Of a stretch of 64,000 bases of DNA, positions 20,846-29,159 are shown piece after piece. The position numbers and the translations under genes are program-made. A model generated the notes under the pieces. The model saw only the letters and a list, made by a program, of their open reading frames with translations, ran no database searches and had not been told where the DNA came from. Origin of the DNA: Silvania confinis (lineage in GTDB: Bacteria > Pseudomonadota > Gammaproteobacteria > Enterobacterales > Enterobacteriaceae); NCBI RefSeq assembly GCF_025564085.1, contig NZ_JAMGZJ010000074.1, positions 124,001 to 188,000 of the forward strand, in the 5' to 3' direction. Each line of letters opens with the position of its first letter. Position 1 is the first letter of the stretch.

Positions 20846-23800
20846 ATGTCGTACTACACACGCAAACAGCAGCCTTTATTTGCCTTTCTTTTTGTCCTTT
20901 TTCTCAGTTTTATGGCGGCACCCGCCGCGTTTGCCCGTGCTGAAAATGCCAATGACACGCCAACGCGTGCAGAAGTGCAAACCCAGCTCGATGCGCTGAG
21001 CAAACAAAAAGAACTTAATCCTCAGGATAAGCTGATTCAGCAGGACCTGACGGAGACGCTGGAAACGCTCGATAAACTTGAGCGAATCAAAGCCGAAACC
21101 ACCCAGCTACGCCAGAAAGTCGCGCAGGCGCCCGAGGCTATGCGTAAGGCCGTTGACAGCCTGAACGCCCTTGGCGATGTGGATAACGACGTTGAAACGC
21201 GCAAGACGCTGGCGACGTTATCGTTACGTCAGCTCGAATCGCGCGTGACGCAATTGCTGGACGATCTGCAAAACGCCCAAAGCGATCTGGCGACCTATAA
21301 TAGCCAGCTGGTCTCTCTGCAAACACAGCCCGAACGTGTGCAGAACGCGATGTACACTGCGTCTCAACAGCTACAGCAGATCCGCAACCGTCTGAATGGC
21401 ATCTCTGCGGGCGAAGCCGCATTGCGCCCGACTCAGCAAACGCTCCTGCTGACTCAACAGCTACTGCTTAATGCCCAGATTGAACAGCAGCGTAAGAGCC
21501 TGGAAGGCAATACCGTCTTGCAGGATACCCTGCAAAAACAGCGCGATTACGTCACCGCTAATATCAACCGCCTTGAGCACCAGCTCCAGCTGCTGCAGGA
21601 AGCGGTGAACAGCAAACGCCTGACCCTGACGGAAAAAACCGCTCAGGAGGCGATCAACCCGGACGAAACCGCCCGCATTCAGGAAAATCCGCTGGTGAAG
21701 CAAGAGCTGGATATTAACCACCAGCTTAGCCAGCGTTTGATCTCGGCAACCGAAAACGGCAACACCCTGGTTCAGCAGAATATCAAAGTCAAAAACTGGC
21801 TGGATCGTGCCCTGCAGTCCGAGCGCAACATTAAAGAACAAATCGCGGTTCTGAAAGGCAGCCTGCTGCTGTCGCGTATCCTTTATCAACAGCAGCAGAC
21901 CTTACCTTCTGCCGATGAGCTGGAGGATATGACTAACCGCATTGCGGATTTGCGTCTCGAGCAGTTTGAGGTTAACCAGCAGCGCGATGCGATGTTCCAG
22001 AGCGATGCTTTTGTGGCCAAAGTGGAAGAAGGGCACACCAGCGAGGTCAATGACGAAGTCCACGACGCGCTGTTGCAAGTGGTAGATATGCGCCGCGAGC
22101 TGCTGGATCAGCTGAACAAACAGCTTGGCAACCAGCTGATGATGGCGATCAATTTACAGATCAACCAACAGCAGCTGGTGAGCGTATCCAAAAGCTTGCA
22201 GGAGATCCTGACCCAGCAAATCTTCTGGGTAAACAGCAACAAACCAATGGACTGGGACTGGATTAAATCCTTCCCGGGCATGTTGAAAGACCAGATTAAT
22301 GCGATGAAAATCACCGTTAACTGGGAAAAAGCTGGCCCGGCGGTGGCGATTGCCTTCCTGGCCGGTTTGCCGCTGTTGCTGATTGCCGGCCTAATCCGCT
22401 GGCGTCTCGGCTGGCTAAGAAAGTACCAGGAAAAGCTGGCGAACGAAGTGGGGCAACTGCGTAACGACAGTCAGCTTCATACCCCGAAAGCCATTCTTAT
22501 CGATCTGATCCGCGCCTTACCGGTGTGCCTGCTGATTCTGGCGGCGGGGCTTATCCTGCTGACCATGCAGCTCAATATCAGCGACCTGCTGTGGGCCTTC
22601 AGTAAGAAGCTGGCGCTGTTCTGGTTGGTGTTTGGCCTGTGCTGGAAAGTGCTCGAGAAAGACGGCGTGGCGGTGAGCCACTTCAATATGCCTGCCCAAC
22701 TGACCAGCCACTGGCGACGTCAGATTGTGCGCGTCAGTCTGGCCCTGTTACCGCTGCACTTCTGGTCGGTAGTGTCGGAACTCTCCCCGCTGCACCTGAT
22801 GGACGATGTGTTGGGGCAAATTGTCATCCTGCTGAACCTGCTGTTGATAAGCGTGCTGATGTGGCCAATGTGCCGCGACAGCTGGCGTGATAAAGAGTCC
22901 CACGCCATCCGCCTGGCAACGGTCACTATCCTGTCAATTATTCCACTGGCGCTGATGATCCTGACCGCAACGGGCTATTTCTATACCACGTTACGCCTGT
23001 CGGGCCGCTGGATTGAAACCGTCTACCTGGTGATCATCTGGAACCTGCTGTACCAGACCGTGCTGCGCGGCCTGAGCGTGGCGGCCCGCCGTATTGCTTA
23101 CCGTCGTGCGCTGGCCCGTCGGCAGAATATGGCGAAAGAGGGGGCTGAAGGCGCAGAGCCGCAGGAAGAACCGACTATCGCTCTGGAGCAGGTTAACCAG
23201 CAGACGCTGCGTATTACCATGCTGGTGATGGTCGCCCTGTTTGGCGTGCTGTTCTGGGCGATTTGGTCCGATCTGATCACTGTGTTTGCCTATCTCGACA
23301 GCATTACCCTGTGGCACTACAACAGCACCGAAGCGGGTGTGGCGGTGGTGAAAAACGTAACCATGGGCAGCCTGCTGTTTGCGCTGGTGTCATCGATGGT
23401 GGCCTGGGCGCTGATCCGCAACTTACCGGGCCTGCTGGAAGTGCTGGTGCTCTCGCGCCTGAACATGCGCCAGGGGGCTTCTTACGCCATTACGACTATC
23501 CTCAACTACGTGATCCTGGTAGCGGGCGCGATGATCGTCTTCGGTTCGCTCGGCGTCGCCTGGGATAAACTGCAGTGGCTGGCCGCGGCGTTGTCGGTCG
23601 GCCTCGGGTTTGGCTTGCAGGAGATCTTCGGTAACTTTGTCTCCGGTCTGATTATTCTGTTCGAACGTCCAGTGCGCATTGGCGATACCGTGACCATCGG
23701 GACCTTCTCGGGGACAGTCAGTAAGATCCGTATCCGTGCGACCACCATCACTGACTTCGATCGTAAAGAGGTGATCATCCCGAACAAAGCGTTCGTGACC

Positions 23801-24193
23801 GAACGCCTGATCAACTGGTCGCTCTCCGACACCATCACCCGCGTGGTGATCCGTCTCGGCGTGGCCTACGGGTCCGATCTGGATAAAGTGAAAAAAATCC
23901 TGCTGCAGGCGGCCAGTGAGCATCCGAAAGTGATGCACGATCCGGAACCGTCCGTGTTCTTCACGACGTTCGGCCCGAGCACACTGGATCATGAACTGCG
24001 TCTGTACGTGCGTGAGCTGCGCGATCGCAGCTACACGGTAGATGAACTGAACCGCACTATTGAGCGTCTGTGTCGTGAGAACAACATCAATATCGCCTTC
24101 AACCAGCTTGAAGTTCATCTGCGTAATGAGAAAGGCGACGAGCACACGGAAGTGAAACGTGAAGTGAAGGGCGACGATCCGACCCCGGCGTGA
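20846..24193 (+). CDS. mscK: Potassium-dependent mechanosensitive channel MscK (KefA)
   Basis: The 1115-residue protein matches E. coli MscK (1120). A signal peptide (about 1-30) leads into a long periplasmic coiled-coil domain (to about 480; QLRQKV, QLQLLQEAVNSKRLTLTEKTAQEA). About eleven membrane helices and the MscS core follow (WDKLQWLAAALSVGLGFGLQEIFGNFVSGLIILFERPVRIGD). The glycine/alanine-rich pore helix and the cytoplasmic vestibule are complete. It opens under membrane tension and high external potassium to release solutes. The ATG at 20846 has no obvious ribosome site. Confidence 0.96.
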   Translation: MSYYTRKQQPLFAFLFVLFLSFMAAPAAFARAENANDTPTRAEVQTQLDALSKQKELNPQDKLIQQDLTETLETLDKLERIKAETTQLRQKVAQAPEAMRKAVDSLNALGDVDNDVETRKTLATLSLRQLESRVTQLLDDLQNAQSDLATYNSQLVSLQTQPERVQNAMYTASQQLQQIRNRLNGISAGEAALRPTQQTLLLTQQLLLNAQIEQQRKSLEGNTVLQDTLQKQRDYVTANINRLEHQLQLLQEAVNSKRLTLTEKTAQEAINPDETARIQENPLVKQELDINHQLSQRLISATENGNTLVQQNIKVKNWLDRALQSERNIKEQIAVLKGSLLLSRILYQQQQTLPSADELEDMTNRIADLRLEQFEVNQQRDAMFQSDAFVAKVEEGHTSEVNDEVHDALLQVVDMRRELLDQLNKQLGNQLMMAINLQINQQQLVSVSKSLQEILTQQIFWVNSNKPMDWDWIKSFPGMLKDQINAMKITVNWEKAGPAVAIAFLAGLPLLLIAGLIRWRLGWLRKYQEKLANEVGQLRNDSQLHTPKAILIDLIRALPVCLLILAAGLILLTMQLNISDLLWAFSKKLALFWLVFGLCWKVLEKDGVAVSHFNMPAQLTSHWRRQIVRVSLALLPLHFWSVVSELSPLHLMDDVLGQIVILLNLLLISVLMWPMCRDSWRDKESHAIRLATVTILSIIPLALMILTATGYFYTTLRLSGRWIETVYLVIIWNLLYQTVLRGLSVAARRIAYRRALARRQNMAKEGAEGAEPQEEPTIALEQVNQQTLRITMLVMVALFGVLFWAIWSDLITVFAYLDSITLWHYNSTEAGVAVVKNVTMGSLLFALVSSMVAWALIRNLPGLLEVLVLSRLNMRQGASYAITTILNYVILVAGAMIVFGSLGVAWDKLQWLAAALSVGLGFGLQEIFGNFVSGLIILFERPVRIGDTVTIGTFSGTVSKIRIRATTITDFDRKEVIIPNKAFVTERLINWSLSDTITRVVIRLGVAYGSDLDKVKKILLQAASEHPKVMHDPEPSVFFTTFGPSTLDHELRLYVRELRDRSYTVDELNRTIERLCRENNINIAFNQLEVHLRNEKGDEHTEVKREVKGDDPTPA

Positions 24194-24201
24194 GACTTTC
24201 T

Positions 24202-24363
24202 TTAACCCTCTCCCTGATCGGGGGAGGGTAATTTCCCCTCAAAATCCCGCTTCACAATTTCCAGCGCTTTCAGCACCGTGTCGATCGGCAGTTCATGACT
24301 TTCCAGCAGCATAATTAAATCGACGGCCAGTTTGACCTCGTCCGGGGCATTTTCCAGTGACAT
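24202..24363 (-). CDS. rmoA: RmoA/YbaM small protein with repeat-encoded tail
   Basis: The 53-residue protein has the same length as E. coli YbaM. The first 44 residues match closely ([37 protein letters not shown]). The last nine residues, LPSPDQGEG, do not match; they are read from the CCCTCTCC/GGAGGG repeat palindrome. An in-frame ATG directly before (24366) is an alternative start; a GGAG site serves either. It lies 12 bases after priC, as in E. coli, so the two are probably one operon. E. coli RmoA has been described as a modulator linked to Rob; that role is from memory and not shown by the sequence. Confidence 0.9.
   Translation of the reverse strand: MSLENAPDEVKLAVDLIMLLESHELPIDTVLKALEIVKRDFEGKLPSPDQGEG
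24206..24228. repeat. REP-like palindrome inside the 3' end of rmoA, after mscK
   Basis: CCCTCTCCC-tgatc-GGGGGAGGG is the same repeat core seen at about 1668, 34343 and 39460. It lies 12 bases after the mscK stop and can act as its terminator. On the other strand it encodes the last residues of YbaM. Confidence 0.75.
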
Positions 24364-24375
24364 CATGTTCTCCAT

Positions 24376-24903
24376 TTAACGGGTCAGACGCGCAATCACG
24401 CGTTCAATATCATCCAGCGCTTTGCGACAGCGTGCAAGACGGCCGTCGAGGGCGGTAATTTCACGCATCAGCCGCTGCTGCTCTTCCAGCGTGTCGGCCT
24501 GGTCGAGTTTCATCTGGCGTTCATCTTTCATTTCACATAGCCGACGCTCAAATTCCTGGTGCTCCAGGCGCTTGCGTTGCCATTTTGTCGACCCCGCAGA
24601 GGGACTGTCCCAGAGACGTAGCGGCCAGGCAGCGATCTCCCGGTGCAGGGCGGCAATTTGCTCAGCCAGATGGGTCGCCAGCCAGACAACCTGCTCAGTC
24701 TGCGCCTTTTCTACCGCGTGGCGCAGTTCATCAAGATTGTGCTGGGCTTCATCCAGATACGCCTTCATGACGGTGCTGCGGGTGCGGAACAGCTGCCGGT
24801 CAAAACGCGGCTTCAGGGTTGCGTGCTGCATCAACGGGGCGGCCTGCGTGCGCAGATCCGTCAGCTGATTTTGCAGCGTCTGTAAAAGCAAGGCTGTTTT
24901 CAA
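24376..24903 (-). CDS. priC: Primosomal replication protein PriC
   Basis: The 175-residue, mostly helical, basic protein has the same length as E. coli PriC and matches across LLQTLQNQL, KPRFDRQLFRTRST and YLDEAQHNLDEL. The C-terminal helix RCRKALDDIERVIARLTR is also conserved. PriC restarts stalled replication forks by loading DnaB through a PriA-independent route. The start gives the family length. It is divergent from ybaN with a 50-base shared promoter region, and rmoA follows. Confidence 0.94.
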   Translation of the reverse strand: MKTALLLQTLQNQLTDLRTQAAPLMQHATLKPRFDRQLFRTRSTVMKAYLDEAQHNLDELRHAVEKAQTEQVVWLATHLAEQIAALHREIAAWPLRLWDSPSAGSTKWQRKRLEHQEFERRLCEMKDERQMKLDQADTLEEQQRLMREITALDGRLARCRKALDDIERVIARLTR

Positions 24904-24953
24904 TCCGCTCTCCAGTGGTACAGTAGCCGTTCAGTTTGATAACGATTCGCATT

Positions 24954-25331
24954 ATGCAGCGTACTATTTTAATCATCATTGGCTGGCTTGCGGTAGTGCT
25001 TGGCACGTTGGGCGTCGTTTTGCCCCTTCTGCCGACCACGCCCTTCATTCTATTGGCGGCGTGGTGCTTTGCCCGTTCGTCGCCGCGTTTTCACCACTGG
25101 CTGGTGCATCGCTCGTGGTTTGGCGGCTATTTGCGCCACTGGCAGCAGCACCGGGCCATGCCGCCTGGTGCCAAGCCGCGCGCTATTGCGCTGATCCTCG
25201 TGACCTTTGCCATCTCGTTATGGCTGGTCGACATCCTGTGGGTGCGGATCCTGCTGCTGGGGATCCTGAGTTGTCTGTTGATTTTCATGTGGCGGATCCC
25301 GGTCGTTGATGAAAAGCAACAAAAGTCATAA
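24954..25331 (+). CDS. ybaN: DUF454 inner-membrane protein YbaN
   Basis: The 125-residue protein matches E. coli YbaN. The first helix (TILIIIGWLAVVLGTLGVVLP) is followed by LPTTPFILLAAWCFARSSPRFHHWL, the DUF454 signature, and two more helices. The ATG at 24954 restores the family start MQR; the frame is open six codons further up. Its function is unknown. It precedes apt, separated by a 150-base leader. Confidence 0.93.
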   Translation: MQRTILIIIGWLAVVLGTLGVVLPLLPTTPFILLAAWCFARSSPRFHHWLVHRSWFGGYLRHWQQHRAMPPGAKPRAIALILVTFAISLWLVDILWVRILLLGILSCLLIFMWRIPVVDEKQQKS

Positions 25332-25483
25332 TCCGTAGAATGGCTGTTGCAATTCTCGCGCGCAGCCAGTAAATTCGACCGTTTTCGAGCACGGGTGCCC
25401 CTGGTTAAAGGTTAAACAAATGTTACCTTGACCCTACCGTTATGCGCTCCGTGAGCAACACCGTTTTAATCAGGCATATACTT

Positions 25484-26035
25484 ATGACCGCAACTGCGCA
25501 GCAGCTTGAATATATTAAAAACAGCATCAAAAGCATTCAGGATTATCCGAAGCCGGGTATCCTTTTCCGCGATGTCACCAGCTTACTGGAAGACCCGAAA
25601 GCCTATGCTCTCAGCATTGAACTGCTGGTTGAGCGTTTTAAGGATGCCGGGATCACCAAAGTGGTTGGCACCGAAGCACGTGGCTTCCTGTTTGGCGCGC
25701 CGGTCGCGCTGGCAATGGGCGTCGGTTTTGTCCCGGTGCGCAAGCCGCGTAAACTGCCGCGCGAAACTATCGCTGAAAGCTACGAACTGGAATACGGCAC
25801 CGATCAGCTGGAGATCCACATCGATGCGATCCAGCCTAGCGATAAAGTGCTGGTGGTTGACGATCTGCTGGCAACGGGCGGCACCATCGAAGCCACCGTT
25901 AAGCTGATCCGTCGTCTCGGTGGTGAAGTGACCGACGCGGCCTTCATCATTAACCTGTTCGATCTGGGCGGCGAACAGCGTCTGGAAAAACAGGGCATCA
26001 CCAGCTACAGCCTCGTGCCTTTCCCGGGACATTAA
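25484..26035 (+). CDS. apt: Adenine phosphoribosyltransferase
   Basis: The 183-residue enzyme has the same length as E. coli Apt and salvages adenine to AMP with PRPP. The PRPP-binding motif is [16 protein letters not shown], and the adenine-side elements include [11 protein letters not shown] and [10 protein letters not shown]. The ATG at 25484 gives the family start [10 protein letters not shown]; the frame is open 14 codons upstream but without family support. In E. coli apt and dnaX can be co-transcribed; here a hairpin lies between them. Confidence 0.96.
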   Translation: MTATAQQLEYIKNSIKSIQDYPKPGILFRDVTSLLEDPKAYALSIELLVERFKDAGITKVVGTEARGFLFGAPVALAMGVGFVPVRKPRKLPRETIAESYELEYGTDQLEIHIDAIQPSDKVLVVDDLLATGGTIEATVKLIRRLGGEVTDAAFIINLFDLGGEQRLEKQGITSYSLVPFPGH

Positions 26036-26045
26036 TCCCCCTCCC

Positions 26046-26072
26046 ACAACCTCGCCCAACGGGTGAGGTTGT
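26046..26072 (+). terminator. Hairpin in the apt-dnaX gap
   Basis: ACAACCTC-G-CCC and GGG-T-GAGGTTGT pair around AAC, 10 bases after apt. No T-run follows, so read-through into dnaX may continue. Confidence 0.6.
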
Positions 26073-26122
26073 GTTAGCATTACCCCCTGATTATCCACCT
26101 TCCAGCGTTGCAGAGCCCGCCC

Positions 26123-28057
26123 ATGAGTTATCAGGTGTTAGCCCGAAAATGGCGACCTCAAACCTTTGCTGACGTTGTCGGCCAGGAACATGTGCTGACC
26201 GCCCTGGCGAACGGCTTATCGCTAGGACGTATCCATCACGCTTATCTTTTTTCCGGCACCCGTGGCGTCGGTAAAACCTCTATTGCCCGTTTGCTGGCAA
26301 AAGGCCTTAACTGCGAAAGCGGGATCACCGCAACGCCGTGCGGCGTTTGTGACAACTGCCGTGAAATCGAGCAGGGGCGCTTTGTTGATCTGATTGAGAT
26401 CGATGCCGCCTCGCGCACCAAAGTCGAAGATACCCGCGATCTGCTGGATAACGTCCAGTACGCGCCGGCGCGCGGCCGCTTCAAGGTCTATCTGATCGAC
26501 GAAGTGCATATGCTGTCCCGTCACAGCTTTAACGCCCTGCTGAAAACGCTGGAAGAGCCGCCCGCGCACGTTAAATTCCTGCTGGCGACGACCGATCCGC
26601 AAAAGCTGCCGGTCACCATTTTATCCCGCTGCCTGCAGTTCCATCTGAAGGCACTGGACGTCGGGCAGATCCGCGATCAGCTCGAGCATATTCTTGATGA
26701 AGAGCAGGTGACGCACGAGCCGCGTGCCCTGCAGCTGCTGGCCCGCGCGGCCGACGGCAGCCTGCGCGACGCGCTCAGCCTCACCGATCAGGCGATTGCC
26801 AGCGGTGACGGTGTACTTTCAAGGCTTGCGGTGAGCACCATGCTCGGCACGCTGGACGACGATCAGGCGCTGTCGCTGATTGAAGCCGTGGTCGAGGCTA
26901 ATGGCGAACGCGTCATGACTCTGGTGGATGCTGCGGCCTCACGCGGCATCGAGTGGGAAGCCCTGCTGGTCGAGATGCTCAGCCTGCTGCACCGCATCGC
27001 GATGGTCCAGCTCTCTCCGGCAGCCCTCGGCTCGGATATGGCCGCCATTGAACAGCGGATGCGCGAACTGGCGAGAACCATTCCGCCAACGGATGTTCAG
27101 CTTTACTATCAAACCTTATTGATTGGCCGCAAAGAGCTGCCGTTTGCACCGGATCGCCGCATGGGCGTTGAAATGGCCCTGCTGCGCGCGCTGGCGTTCC
27201 ACCCGCGGATGCCGCTGCCTGAACCAGAGGTTCAACCGCCGTCATTCGCTCCGGTGGCCCCTACCGCTGTGTTGACGCCAACGCAGGTGCCCGCGCAGCA
27301 GAGTGCGCCGCCGCCGCCGCGTCACGAGGTGCCGCTGTCGGATGCCACCAGCCAGGTGCTCGCCGCCCGCAATCAGCTTCAGCGTGCGCAGGGAGCCCCC
27401 AAGCCAAAAAAGAGTGAACCGGCAGCGCCAGGCAGAGCGCGGCCGGTAAATAACGCTGCGCTTGAACGTCTGGCATCGATCTCGGATCGCGTTCAGTCGC
27501 GTGCTGCGACAAGCACTCCAGAATCACAACCTCCGGCGAAGAAAGAAGCGTATCGCTGGAAATCCACCGCTCCGACCGAAGCGGTCAAGGTGGAAGTTGC
27601 CACGCCGAAGGCGCTGAAAAAAGCGCTGGAGCATGAGAAGACACCGGAGCTGTCCGCTAAGCTTGCCGAAGAGTCACTGGAACGTGACGCCTGGGCCGCT
27701 GAGGTCAGCCAGCTTAAGCTTCCTAAGCTGGTGGAACAGGTTGCGCTGAACGCCTGGTGTGAGCAGCAGGGCAGTCAGCTGTGCCTGCATCTGCGGTCGA
27801 GCCTGCGCCACCTGAATTCGGCGAGCGCGCAGCAGGTGCTGATCGAGGCACTCGGTACCTTACGGGGTGCGCCGGTTGAATTGACTATCATTGAAGATGA
27901 TAATCCGGCGGTGCGAACGCCGCTGGAGTGGCGTCAGGCCATCTATGAAGAGAAGCTCGCGCAGGCGCGTGAGTCCATTATCGCGGATAATAACATTCAG
28001 ACCCTGCAGCGTTATTTTGATGCAGATCTGGATGAAGAGAGTATTCGCCCCATTTGA
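26123..28057 (+). CDS. dnaX: DNA polymerase III tau (and gamma by frameshift) subunit
   Basis: The 644-residue tau protein matches E. coli (643). The AAA+ clamp-loader core has Walker A GTRGVGKT (45-52), a zinc finger with Cys64, Cys73, Cys76 and Cys79, the DEVH box and the SRC motif (LSRCLQFHLKAL). A proline/alanine-rich linker follows (about 370-500), then the tau domains that bind DnaB and the polymerase. The ATG at 26123 gives the family start MSYQVLARKW. A -1 frameshift at codons 428-430 would yield the 431-residue gamma protein. The ybaB-recR unit follows. Confidence 0.97.
   Translation: MSYQVLARKWRPQTFADVVGQEHVLTALANGLSLGRIHHAYLFSGTRGVGKTSIARLLAKGLNCESGITATPCGVCDNCREIEQGRFVDLIEIDAASRTKVEDTRDLLDNVQYAPARGRFKVYLIDEVHMLSRHSFNALLKTLEEPPAHVKFLLATTDPQKLPVTILSRCLQFHLKALDVGQIRDQLEHILDEEQVTHEPRALQLLARAADGSLRDALSLTDQAIASGDGVLSRLAVSTMLGTLDDDQALSLIEAVVEANGERVMTLVDAAASRGIEWEALLVEMLSLLHRIAMVQLSPAALGSDMAAIEQRMRELARTIPPTDVQLYYQTLLIGRKELPFAPDRRMGVEMALLRALAFHPRMPLPEPEVQPPSFAPVAPTAVLTPTQVPAQQSAPPPPRHEVPLSDATSQVLAARNQLQRAQGAPKPKKSEPAAPGRARPVNNAALERLASISDRVQSRAATSTPESQPPAKKEAYRWKSTAPTEAVKVEVATPKALKKALEHEKTPELSAKLAEESLERDAWAAEVSQLKLPKLVEQVALNAWCEQQGSQLCLHLRSSLRHLNSASAQQVLIEALGTLRGAPVELTIIEDDNPAVRTPLEWRQAIYEEKLAQARESIIADNNIQTLQRYFDADLDEESIRPI
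27390..27447 (+). promoter_or_regulatory. Programmed -1 frameshift signal producing gamma
   Basis: The slippery heptamer A AAA AAG (27406-27412) is in the correct phase. An internal AGGGAG ribosome-like site lies exactly 10 bases upstream (27390-27395). A stem with arms ACCGGC (27418-27423) and GCCGGT (27442-27447) lies downstream. After the shift the ribosome reads GAG then TGA, so gamma ends in Lys-Lys-Glu as in E. coli. Confidence 0.92.
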
Positions 28058-28110
28058 TCGTGAGTCTGACTTACGGTTGTTGTCTGTAACGTGACTGAAG
28101 AGAGAAGCCT

Positions 28111-28443
28111 ATGTTTGGTGGTAAAGGCGGTCTGGGTAACCTGATGAAGCAGGCCCAGCAGATGCAAGACAAGATGCAGAAGATGCAGGAAGAGATCGCG
28201 CAGCTGGAAGTGACTGGCGAATCGGGCGCAGGTCTGGTTAAAGTGACCATCAACGGCGCGCATAACTGCCGTCGCGTAGAGATCGACCCAAGCTTGTTCG
28301 AAGACGACAAAGACATGCTGGAAGATCTGGTTGCTGCGGCATTTAACGATGCTGCACGTCGTATCGACGAAACGCAAAAAGAGAAAATGGCGTCTGTATC
28401 CTCTGGAATGCAGCTGCCACCGGGCTTTAAGATGCCGTTCTGA
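28111..28443 (+). CDS. ybaB: Nucleoid-associated protein YbaB
   Basis: The 110-residue YbaB/EbfC protein (E. coli 109) is a DNA-binding dimer. The glycine-rich start [19 protein letters not shown] leads into an N-terminal helix, then the beta sheet ([23 protein letters not shown]) and a C-terminal helix. The end LPPGFKMPF is conserved. Its stop overlaps the recR start (TGATG), so the two are translationally coupled, the usual dnaX-ybaB-recR arrangement. It probably helps organise DNA for recombination or repair, but its precise role is unsettled. Confidence 0.96.
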   Translation: MFGGKGGLGNLMKQAQQMQDKMQKMQEEIAQLEVTGESGAGLVKVTINGAHNCRRVEIDPSLFEDDKDMLEDLVAAAFNDAARRIDETQKEKMASVSSGMQLPPGFKMPF

Positions 28444-29048
28444 TGCAAACCAGTCCGCTGCTCACGCAGCTAATGGAAGCGCTACGCTGCCTGCCGGGCG
28501 TGGGTCCGAAGTCGGCGCAGCGCATGGCGTTTACCCTGTTGCAGCGCGATCGCAGCGGCGGAATGCGCCTGGCGCAGGCATTGACTCGCGCCATGTCGGA
28601 AATAGGTCACTGCGCCGATTGCCGTACTTTTACCGAGCAGGACGTGTGCAACATCTGCGCCAATCCGCGTCGTCAGGAAAACGGTCAGATTTGCGTGGTG
28701 GAGAGTCCCGCGGACATCTACGCCATCGAACAGACCGGGCAGTTTTCTGGCCGCTATTTTGTGCTGATGGGCCATCTTTCGCCGCTGGACGGAATTGGCC
28801 CGGATGACATCGGTCTTGACCGGCTGGAGCAGCGTCTGGAAGCGGAGACGCTCACCGAGGTGATCCTCGCCACCAACCCGACGGTAGAAGGGGAGGCGAC
28901 GGCCAACTATATTGGTGAGCTGTGTGCACAGTATGGCGTCGTTGCCAGCCGAATCGCGCATGGCGTTCCGGTCGGCGGCGAGCTGGAAATGGTCGACGGC
29001 ACCACGCTGTCGCACTCGTTGGCAGGGCGTCACAAGCTTATTTTCTGA
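28443..29048 (+). CDS. recR: Recombination mediator RecR
   Basis: The 201-residue protein has the same length as E. coli RecR. A helix-hairpin-helix ([17 protein letters not shown], about 15-30) is followed by a zinc finger with Cys57, Cys60, Cys69 and Cys72. The Toprim domain begins at [14 protein letters not shown], and a Walker-B-like C-terminal part completes it. With RecO and RecF it loads RecA on SSB-coated gaps. It is coupled to ybaB by a one-base overlap. Confidence 0.96.
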   Translation: MQTSPLLTQLMEALRCLPGVGPKSAQRMAFTLLQRDRSGGMRLAQALTRAMSEIGHCADCRTFTEQDVCNICANPRRQENGQICVVESPADIYAIEQTGQFSGRYFVLMGHLSPLDGIGPDDIGLDRLEQRLEAETLTEVILATNPTVEGEATANYIGELCAQYGVVASRIAHGVPVGGELEMVDGTTLSHSLAGRHKLIF

Positions 29049-29053
29049 ACAAA

Positions 29054-29077
29054 CGGAGGCTGCGTTCGTGGCCTCCG
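29054..29077 (+). terminator. Hairpin after recR
   Basis: CGGAGGC and GCCTCCG pair around TGCGTTCGTG. The hairpin ends directly before the -35 element of the htpG heat-shock promoter. Confidence 0.65.
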
Positions 29078-29104
29078 CTTGAAAAGTTTCCTGTTTATCC
29101 CCAT
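29078..29104 (+). promoter_or_regulatory. Sigma-32 heat-shock promoter of htpG
   Basis: CTTGAAA, a 14-base spacer and CCCCAT (continuing CT) match the sigma-32 consensus at every position, about 55 bases before the htpG start. Confidence 0.9.
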
Positions 29105-29159
29105 CTCTCCCTCAACGCTTTTAAACCCCATTAAATGGCATTGTTGAGGTCGACTTAGT

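Noticed and set aside
23423..24145. A 240-codon minus-strand open frame over the end of mscK
   Set aside because: It is antisense to the highly conserved MscS core of mscK and has a His/Gln/Asp-rich shadow composition.
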